A program made the position numbers and the translations under genes. 64,000 nt of DNA, taken from Edwardsiella tarda ATCC 15947 = NBRC 105688 (GTDB lineage Bacteria > Pseudomonadota > Gammaproteobacteria > Enterobacterales > Enterobacteriaceae). Under the pieces are notes generated by a model. It searched no databases, was not told where the DNA came from, and worked only from the letters and a program-made list of their open reading frames with translations. The stretch covers positions 806,001 through 870,000 of the forward strand of contig NZ_CP084506.1 of assembly GCF_003113495.2 (NCBI RefSeq), read 5' to 3'. Numbering within the stretch: the stretch's first letter is position 1; each line of letters opens with the position of its first letter. Positions 58,660-64,000 of the stretch are shown one piece after another.

Positions 58660-59577
58660 ATGAAACAACTGACATTGGGTGCCGCCGGCCCTCAGGTATC
58701 CGCCATTGCATTGGGTTGCATGCGTTTGGCGGAGTTGGATGACGGCCAGGCCGCTAACCTGATCGATCATGCGTTGGCGCTGGGGATTACTGCCTTCGAC
58801 CATGCGGATATTTATGGGGCGGGGGAGTGTGAACGCCGCTTTGCCCAAGCCGCCCGCCCACAAGGCGCGCGCCGTGAGGCGATGTTTATCCAATCCAAAT
58901 GCGGCATCCGTAGCGGATTTTATGACTCCTCCTATCGCCATATCTTGGCGTCGGTCGATGGTATCCTCCAGCGTTTGCAGTGTGGCTATCTGGATATGCT
59001 GTTGTTGCATCGTCCCGACACCCTGATCGAGCCGCAAGAGGTGGCCGAGGCGTTTTCCCGGCTGGTGGAACAGGGGAAGGTGCGCGCCTTTGGCGTCTCC
59101 AACTATGGGCCGCTACAGATCGCGTTATTGCAGAAGTTTCTGCCGCAGCCATTACGGGTTAATCAGATGCAGTTCGGCATCGCGCACGCTGGCATGGTGC
59201 GCAGCGGCATCAATGTGAATGTCGAGAGCGAGGCGGCCATCGATCGTAGTGGCGATGTGCTGCACTACTGCCGTCTACACGACATCACCCTCCAGGTTTG
59301 GTCTCCGTTCCAGTTCGGCATGTTCAGCGGGGTATTCCTCGACCATCCCGACTTTGCCGATCTCAACCAGACCCTGGCGACCCTCGCCGCCGAACTCAAT
59401 GTTAGTAAGACGACGTTGGCGACGGCGTGGATCCTACGCCACCCGGCGCAGATGCAGGTCATCGCCGGGAGCATGAATCCGACGCGTCTGGCGCAGATCA
59501 GTCAGGCATGCGCGCTGAACTTAAGCCGGGAAAGCTGGTATCAGATTTATCGGGCGGCGGGCCATCCGCTCCCCTAA
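58660..59577 (+). CDS. Aldo/keto reductase, YdhF-like
   Basis: A 305-residue NADPH-dependent reductase. FDHADIYGAGECE holds the catalytic Asp and Tyr, FIQSKCG the Lys, LLLHRPD the His; GVSNYGPLQIALLQ and the C-terminal NADP-binding part follow. It resembles E. coli YdhF in length and pattern but is not close. AGGAG is 6 bases before the second of two adjacent ATGs (58660), which is preferred. The physiological aldehyde or ketone is unknown. Confidence 0.85.
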   Translation: MKQLTLGAAGPQVSAIALGCMRLAELDDGQAANLIDHALALGITAFDHADIYGAGECERRFAQAARPQGARREAMFIQSKCGIRSGFYDSSYRHILASVDGILQRLQCGYLDMLLLHRPDTLIEPQEVAEAFSRLVEQGKVRAFGVSNYGPLQIALLQKFLPQPLRVNQMQFGIAHAGMVRSGINVNVESEAAIDRSGDVLHYCRLHDITLQVWSPFQFGMFSGVFLDHPDFADLNQTLATLAAELNVSKTTLATAWILRHPAQMQVIAGSMNPTRLAQISQACALNLSRESWYQIYRAAGHPLP

Positions 59578-59732
59578 TACATCGCGAGAGAATTCGGATT
59601 TTCGCTGAATTCCCGCAGGATCTTCCGGCAAAGGGTCGCATTTATTCACCAAGCTCACTATGATGGCGGACGTAGGCGAGAAGCGTATTGGCGTGGTGAG
59701 GTGACGGTGCGCGCCGTCCGGGGGAAGGTGTC

Positions 59733-60062
59733 ATGTCTGACTTGGAAGTACAACTGCGGAATTCATTGGCGGCGCTGGATGATCTGAAGGTGAGTTTTGA
59801 GCAGCAGCGCCAGGTTTGGCAACAGGAGTGTGAGGGCATGCGCATGCAGTTGGCGCAGGCACGTCAGCGCGAGGCGGCGTTGTTGCAACAGAATGAACTG
59901 CTTACCCGTAAGTTAGTCGACCTCGGTTCGTTGCCGGAGAATAATAGCTTGCTGCGTCAGTTTAAAATCGTCGGCTGCCATATTGAGGCGCTGGCACAGG
60001 ATGCGGCGGCCTTTAACGCCTATCTGGCGAGCCTGCATTACCAGGATAGCAACCACTCTTGA
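59733..60062 (+). CDS. Small coiled-coil protein, unknown function
   Basis: A 109-residue protein. Residues about 5-65 form a strong heptad coiled coil (LDDLKVSFEQQRQVWQQECEGM, then MQLAQARQREAALLQQNELLTRKL). The rest is a short helical end (FKIVGCHIEALAQDAAAFNAYLASLH). No signal peptide and no known family recognised. The start follows GGAAGGTG. It is isolated between the reductase and tatE. Confidence 0.72.
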   Translation: MSDLEVQLRNSLAALDDLKVSFEQQRQVWQQECEGMRMQLAQARQREAALLQQNELLTRKLVDLGSLPENNSLLRQFKIVGCHIEALAQDAAAFNAYLASLHYQDSNHS

Positions 60063-60272
60063 TCCTCTCTACCCACCGAGGCGCATCCGCGCTCGGTGTC
60101 CTTCGCGTCGCGCCACTCTGGCGTGGCGTATTCTTAGCGACCTAGGCCGTTTAACTCTGTTACATCTTGGCTTTGCGCCGTTAGCCATTTTTACGGTTAA
60201 TAACTCAGGTTTACTGTGGTGATGTTTCTTCAGCCGCCTGAGCGGTGCTGTATACAACATAAGAAGGTATTT

Positions 60273-60473
60273 ATGGAAGGTATTAGTATTACCAAGCTTC
60301 TGGTTATTGCCGTGCTGATCGTCTTACTGTTTGGGACCAACAAGCTGCGCACGCTAGGCTCCGATCTTGGCGCGGCACTGAAGGGATTTAAGAAGGCGAT
60401 GAACGACGAGACGCCGGCGGCCAAGAAAAACAATAACGACGAGGCGACGCCGCGGGTCGAGCACAAAGAGTAA
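60273..60473 (+). CDS. tatE: TatE, TatA-like twin-arginine translocation component
   Basis: A 66-residue membrane protein. [25 protein letters not shown] gives the short helix at residues 5-22, followed by an amphipathic helix ([18 protein letters not shown]) and a charged tail. Length and sequence are near E. coli TatE (67). It oligomerises as part of the Tat pore. Followed by paired hairpins. Confidence 0.93.
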   Translation: MEGISITKLLVIAVLIVLLFGTNKLRTLGSDLGAALKGFKKAMNDETPAAKKNNNDEATPRVEHKE

Positions 60474-60540
60474 TCCGCAGGGCCGGCGTCGGAGCGACGG
60501 GCGCGGGGAAGAAGGAACATCCCAAAGTTGTAACCAGTTT

Positions 60541-60594
60541 TGTCTAGGCGATAACCTAGACAAGACAAAGGGCTGACGGCGTCAGCCCTTTGTC
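60541..60594 (+). other. Two tandem perfect hairpins after tatE
   Basis: First stem: TGTCTAGG (60541-60548) with CCTAGACA (60555-60562). Second, one base later: GACAAAGGGCTGAC (60564-60577) with GTCAGCCCTTTGTC (60581-60594), a 14-bp stem with a 3-base loop. No long T run follows (ATTATT). They are 67 bases past the tatE stop and may stop transcription or mark an RNA 3' end. Confidence 0.7.
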
Positions 60595-60705
60595 ATTATT
60601 GATGCAGTCGTTGAGCGGGTGGCTTGCGTACCGTCTCAATCATGGCGTATTTGAGCGCGGCGAGGTAAGGGCGGAGACACCCTGCGCGCCAGCGCTGGCG
60701 ACACG

Positions 60706-60742
60706 ACGCCCCAGGCAGAGCGATCCGCCTGGGGCGTTTTTT
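60706..60742 (+). terminator. Intrinsic terminator upstream of the lipA 3' end
   Basis: ACGCCCCAGGC pairs with GCCTGGGGCGT around a 10-base loop and is followed by TTTTTT. It lies between tatE and the end of lipA, oriented to stop plus-strand transcription. Confidence 0.85.
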
Positions 60743-60774
60743 GTGCCTTGCCGCCGCCAGCGGGCCGGATACGC

Positions 60775-61740
60775 TTACTTAACCTCAATGCCCTGCGCCT
60801 GAAGATCGGCGTGGTAGGAGGAGCGTACGAAGGGCCCACAGGCGGCGTGGGTGAAGCCCATCGCCAACGCGGCCTCTTTCATCTCGGCGAACTCATCCGG
60901 ACTGACGTAACGCTGCACCGGCAGGTGATGGCGGCTGGGTTGCAGGTATTGCCCCAGGGTTAACATGGTCACCCCGTGCGCGCGCAGATCGCGCATCACC
61001 GCGATGATCTCCTGGTTGGTTTCACCCAGGCCCACCATCAGGCCGGACTTGGTCGGGATGTCGGGATGCTGCTGCTTAAACTGTTGCAGCAGACGCAGCG
61101 ACCACTCGTAGTTGGCGCCGGGACGTACCTGACGATAGAGGCGTGGAATATTTTCCAGGTTGTGGTTAAACACGTCCGGTGGATTATCGCTGAGGATCTC
61201 CAGGGCGCGATCCATTCGGCCACGGAAGTCCGGCACCAAGGTTTCGATGCGGATCTGCGGGCTCTTGGCGCGGATCGCACGGATGCAATCGGCGAAGTGC
61301 TGCGCACCGCCGTCACGCAGATCGTCGCGGTCGACGGAGGTGATCACCACGTAGCGTAGCCCCATGTCGGCGATGGTCTGGGCCAGTTTCTCCGGCTCGT
61401 TCGCATCCGGTGCCAGCGGGCGGCCATGCGCCACGTCGCAGAATGGGCAACGGCGAGTGCAGATGGCGCCGAGGATCATGAAGGTGGCGGTACCGTGGTT
61501 AAAACACTCGGCCAGGTTGGGGCAAGAGGCCTCCTCACACACCGAGTGCAGGCCATTCTTACGCATCGCCGCCTTAATGCCCTGGATACGGCTGGAATCG
61601 GCCGGTAACTTGATCTTCATCCATTCCGGTTTACGCAGGAGTTGCTCGCGCTCAACGGCGACGGATTTCACCGGGATCAGCGCCATCTTGTCGGCGTCGC
61701 GGTATTTGATGCCGCGTTCCATCTGAATTGGTTTACTCAT
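60775..61740 (-). CDS. lipA: LipA, lipoyl synthase
   Basis: A 321-residue radical-SAM enzyme that puts two sulfurs into octanoyl groups of the lipoyl domains. The radical-SAM motif is CTRRCPFC, the auxiliary cluster motif is [12 protein letters not shown], and the C-terminal Ser of [10 protein letters not shown] completes the auxiliary cluster. Length equals E. coli LipA (321). Its start overlaps the end of lipB by 8 bases. Confidence 0.98.
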   Translation of the reverse strand: MSKPIQMERGIKYRDADKMALIPVKSVAVEREQLLRKPEWMKIKLPADSSRIQGIKAAMRKNGLHSVCEEASCPNLAECFNHGTATFMILGAICTRRCPFCDVAHGRPLAPDANEPEKLAQTIADMGLRYVVITSVDRDDLRDGGAQHFADCIRAIRAKSPQIRIETLVPDFRGRMDRALEILSDNPPDVFNHNLENIPRLYRQVRPGANYEWSLRLLQQFKQQHPDIPTKSGLMVGLGETNQEIIAVMRDLRAHGVTMLTLGQYLQPSRHHLPVQRYVSPDEFAEMKEAALAMGFTHAACGPFVRSSYHADLQAQGIEVK

Positions 61741-62401
61741 AATCTTGCGGATTCCACTGGCTGTGCTCGAGCCGATGATAGCCGAGCAGTTGGGTAAAAT
61801 GGTGTACCAGGCGGGGTTGGATCTGCGCCAGGGTGGCGCCGGCCTTCAGGTCACTGACCTGGGTCATCTGCAAGCCAGCATAACCACAGGGGTTGATACG
61901 TTGGAAGGGCGCGAGATCCATGGCGATGTTCAGCGCTAAGCCATGGAAGGAACACCCCTTACGAATGCGCAGGCCGAGGGAGCAGATCTTCTTACCATCG
62001 ACATAGACGCCGGGCGCATCGGGACGTGGGTAGGCGTGAATCGCTAACTCGTCCAGGGTACGCACCACGCTCTCCTCCAGTGCCGTGACCAGTTCACGCA
62101 CGCCGCAATGATGACGGCGTAGATCGAGCAGGACATACATCACCTGCTGGCCGGGCCCATGGTAGGTGACCTGGCCACCGCGATCGCTTTGGATCACCGG
62201 GATATCGCCGGGATTGAGCAGGTGTTCGGCCTTACCGGCCTGCCCTTGGGTAAACACGGCAGGATGCTCGACCAACCACAGCTCATCCGGGGTCTCGGTG
62301 CTACGGCGATCGGTGAAGGTATGCATCGCCTGGGATACCGGCGCATAGGGCTGCAACCCCAGTTGACGCAGTATGAGAGTCTCTTGTTGCAATGGCGTCA
62401 T
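61733..62401 (-). CDS. lipB: LipB, octanoyltransferase
   Basis: A 222-residue enzyme that moves octanoate from acyl carrier protein to lipoyl domains. [70 protein letters not shown] (active-site Lys) and [11 protein letters not shown] (active-site Cys) are all present. It overlaps lipA by 8 bases, tighter than in E. coli. Confidence 0.97.
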   Translation of the reverse strand: MTPLQQETLILRQLGLQPYAPVSQAMHTFTDRRSTETPDELWLVEHPAVFTQGQAGKAEHLLNPGDIPVIQSDRGGQVTYHGPGQQVMYVLLDLRRHHCGVRELVTALEESVVRTLDELAIHAYPRPDAPGVYVDGKKICSLGLRIRKGCSFHGLALNIAMDLAPFQRINPCGYAGLQMTQVSDLKAGATLAQIQPRLVHHFTQLLGYHRLEHSQWNPQDYE

Positions 62402-62466
62402 CTTCAGGTTAAAAAATTGGTAAGGCCATTATACCGAGTGTCGCCCTGACTCACCAGTGCCATAGG

Positions 62467-62511
62467 GGAAAAAAGCACGGCCCGGTAAGGCGATGATGCC
62501 GTACCGGGCCG
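62467..62511 (-). terminator. Intrinsic terminator of ybeD
   Basis: On the minus strand CGGCCCGGTA and TACCGGGCCG pair around a 14-base loop, followed by TGCTTTTTTCCCC. It is 35 bases after the ybeD stop and upstream of lipB. Confidence 0.85.
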
Positions 62512-62545
62512 CGACAAATGCTGTATTTTGGTTAAATAACTGTAA

Positions 62546-62809
62546 TTACAGAACCATGCGGACGATTTCGATATTACCCAGCTCTTCGTACAGCGTCTCG
62601 ACCTGTTCGACGTGGGTCGCATTGATGGTAATGGAGACCGAGTGGTAGTTGCCCTTGCTGCTCGGCTTCACCTGCGGGGTGTAGTCGCCCGGTGCATGGC
62701 GCTGTACCACTTCAACAACCTGATCGACCAGCTCAGGCTGTGCCAGCCCCATGACTTTATAGGTAAACTCGCACGGGAATTCGAGCAGTTCATTCAGTTT
62801 GGTTTTCAT
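62546..62809 (-). CDS. ybeD: YbeD, DUF493 protein
   Basis: An 87-residue small cytoplasmic protein, nearly identical to E. coli Ybe[57 protein letters not shown]. It has an ACT-like fold and no established function. It lies between dacA and lipB as in E. coli. Confidence 0.95.
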   Translation of the reverse strand: MKTKLNELLEFPCEFTYKVMGLAQPELVDQVVEVVQRHAPGDYTPQVKPSSKGNYHSVSITINATHVEQVETLYEELGNIEIVRMVL

Positions 62810-62922
62810 CTAAGCTCCAGCGTATTGCACTTTCTACCAATGATAACTCCCGCCGTAGCGGGAGTCTGACTTATACAGTATGTGGGGATGTGGGCGCCAT
62901 TTTCAAGCCTGGCGCACAGAAA

Positions 62923-64000
62923 TCAACCAAACCAGCGATGGAACAGCAGCTTGATATGATCGATCATGCGGCTGAAGAAACCGCCCTCTTGCACCTCGTT
63001 CAGTACCACCAGGGGGCGCTGTTCGATGGTCTTGCCATCCAGCTGGAAGTTGATGGTGCCGACCACCTGATCTTTAGCCAGCGGGGCGTCCAGTTCATTG
63101 CTGTTCAGCACATAACTGGCCTTGAGATCTTTCATCCGGCCACGCGGGATGGTCAGGTAGACGTCTTTATCCACCCCCAACTGGGCGCGATCGGTATCGC
63201 CGAACCAGACCGGCTCGGAGGCGAATTCACGTCCAGCCTTCAGCGGCGAGACGGTTTCGAAGAAGCGGAAGCCCCAGGTGAGCAGCTTCTTGCTTTCGGT
63301 CTCGCGGCCCTTAAAGGTCCGTCCACCCATCACCGCCGAGATCAGGCGCATGTTGCCTTCCGTCGCCGAGGCGACCAGGTTGTAGCCCGCCGAGGCGGTA
63401 TGGCCGGTTTTGATGCCGTCCACATTCATGCTGGTATCCCACAACAGGCCGTTACGGTTCATCTGACGGATATTGTTGTAGGTAAACTCTTTTTCTTTAT
63501 AGATGGCATATTCGTGCGGCACATCGCGGATCAACGCTTGGCCGATCAGCGCCATGTCACGCGCGGAGCTGAACTGACCCGGCGCGTCCAGGCCGTGCAC
63601 CGTCTCGAAGTGGGTGTTTTGCAGCCCCAATGCCTTGACGTAGTTGTTCATCAACCCGACGAAGGCGTCTTGGCTACCGGCGACGTAGTCGGCCATGGCG
63701 ACACAGGCGTCGTTACCGGAGACCAGGTTGATGCCGCGGATCAGATTACCGACGGAGACCTGATCGCCCGGCTTCAGGAACATCAGCGAGGAGCCTTGGA
63801 ACACCGGGTTGCCCGTCGCCCAGGCATCCTTACCGACGGTGACCACATCGTTTTCACCGAACTTGCCGGCGCGCATCGCCTGGCCGATGACGTAGCTGGT
63901 CATCATCTTGGTCAGTGAGGCCGGGTTACGCCGCTCGTCGGCGTTATGTTCGGCCAGGACCTTGCCGGAGTTGTAGTCGATCAGAATATAGGCTTCGGCA
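62923..64000 (-). CDS. dacA: DacA (PBP5), D-alanyl-D-alanine carboxypeptidase, 3' part
   Basis: The reading frame is open to the right edge of the window, so the gene's 5' end (signal peptide and first ~50 residues) is missing. Visible motifs are the SxxK nucleophile motif in [12 protein letters not shown] in [15 protein letters not shown], and KTG in VDGIKTGHT. It closely follows E. coli PBP5 to its C-terminal amphipathic anchor ([18 protein letters not shown]). It trims peptidoglycan pentapeptides in the periplasm. Confidence 0.97.
   Translation of the reverse strand, partial: AEAYILIDYNSGKVLAEHNADERRNPASLTKMMTSYVIGQAMRAGKFGENDVVTVGKDAWATGNPVFQGSSLMFLKPGDQVSVGNLIRGINLVSGNDACVAMADYVAGSQDAFVGLMNNYVKALGLQNTHFETVHGLDAPGQFSSARDMALIGQALIRDVPHEYAIYKEKEFTYNNIRQMNRNGLLWDTSMNVDGIKTGHTASAGYNLVASATEGNMRLISAVMGGRTFKGRETESKKLLTWGFRFFETVSPLKAGREFASEPVWFGDTDRAQLGVDKDVYLTIPRGRMKDLKASYVLNSNELDAPLAKDQVVGTINFQLDGKTIEQRPLVVLNEVQEGGFFSRMIDHIKLLFHRWFG

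Larger units (their letters stand above)
60474..60774. other. Gap between tatE and lipA
   Basis: No supported gene. It contains the tandem hairpins and, at 60706-60742, a terminator-like stem. The part between them (about 60600-60705) could be a short untranslated RNA, but I see no promoter. Confidence 0.45.

Noticed and set aside
60480..60774. A fluoride riboswitch near tatE, as next to crcB in some genomes
   Set aside because: The conserved core of that riboswitch was not recognised and no crcB follows.
62890..63918. A 342-codon plus-strand frame opposite dacA
   Set aside because: dacA on the minus strand has all catalytic motifs; the antisense frame is a codon-bias shadow.

Overview
This 64 kb window is enterobacterial chromosome. 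Gene content and order (ybbA-ybbP, purEK, lpxH-ppiB, cysS-ybcJ-folD-argU, dacA-ybeD-lipB-lipA-tatE, fixABCX-yaaU opposite caiTABCD) match the E. coli/Salmonella backbone but are broken up and reshuffled. The coding regions are fairly GC-rich. The accessory mix (three-part inverse autotransporter locus, YadA-type trimeric adhesin, orphan HdeB, IbrAB, NiCoT nickel carrier) suggests a Hafniaceae relative such as Edwardsiella. That genus call is inference from gene content and was not tested by alignment.

Layout. (1) 1-10.3 kb is backbone: the end of ybbA, ybbP, purK/purE with a PurR box, a membrane diguanylate cyclase placed between purE and lpxH, ppiB, cysS, ybcJ, folD and tRNA-Arg(TCT) with a strong promoter. 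(2) 10.3-23.8 kb is an accessory region starting at argU: a gene-poor gap, three tRNA-like genes (Ile2, Gly and one with a damaged anticodon arm), a ZirT/ZirU/ZirS-like secretion and adhesin locus with a divergent AraC-type regulator, a chemoreceptor, a trimeric autotransporter, a ClC channel and HdeB. (3) 23.8-31.5 kb holds glutathionylspermidine synthetase/amidase, PagP, a three-gene partner-switching module (PP2C response regulator, STAS protein, HATPase kinase) and an alpha-glucan phosphorylase. (4) 31.5-40.1 kb holds kup, ibrA-ibrB, two small exported proteins, an Ail/Lom-type porin-like protein and a modD-methyltransferase pair with a ModE-like operator.

(5) 40.1-56.5 kb is the carnitine region: the regulator caiF, aes, yaaU-fixXCBA on the minus strand and caiTABCD on the plus strand, with a combined CRP/FNR-like site in the divergent gap. 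A second CaiC-like ligase replaces the usual caiE, followed by a small Cys-rich ORF. Together these import carnitine, activate it to CoA thioesters and reduce crotonobetainyl-CoA with electrons from FixABCX. (6) 56.5-64 kb holds emtA, a NiCoT nickel carrier with a textbook NikR box upstream, an aldo/keto reductase, a coiled-coil protein, tatE, lipA/lipB, ybeD and the 3' part of dacA, which runs off the window.

The strongest candidates for new biology are the split inverse-autotransporter locus whose partners share immunoglobulin-like modules, the sigma-less partner switch beside a glycogen phosphorylase, the ibrAB pair in the same window as a trimeric autotransporter, and the odd third tRNA. 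Start codons were chosen from visible ribosome binding sites and remembered family lengths. No database search was run.
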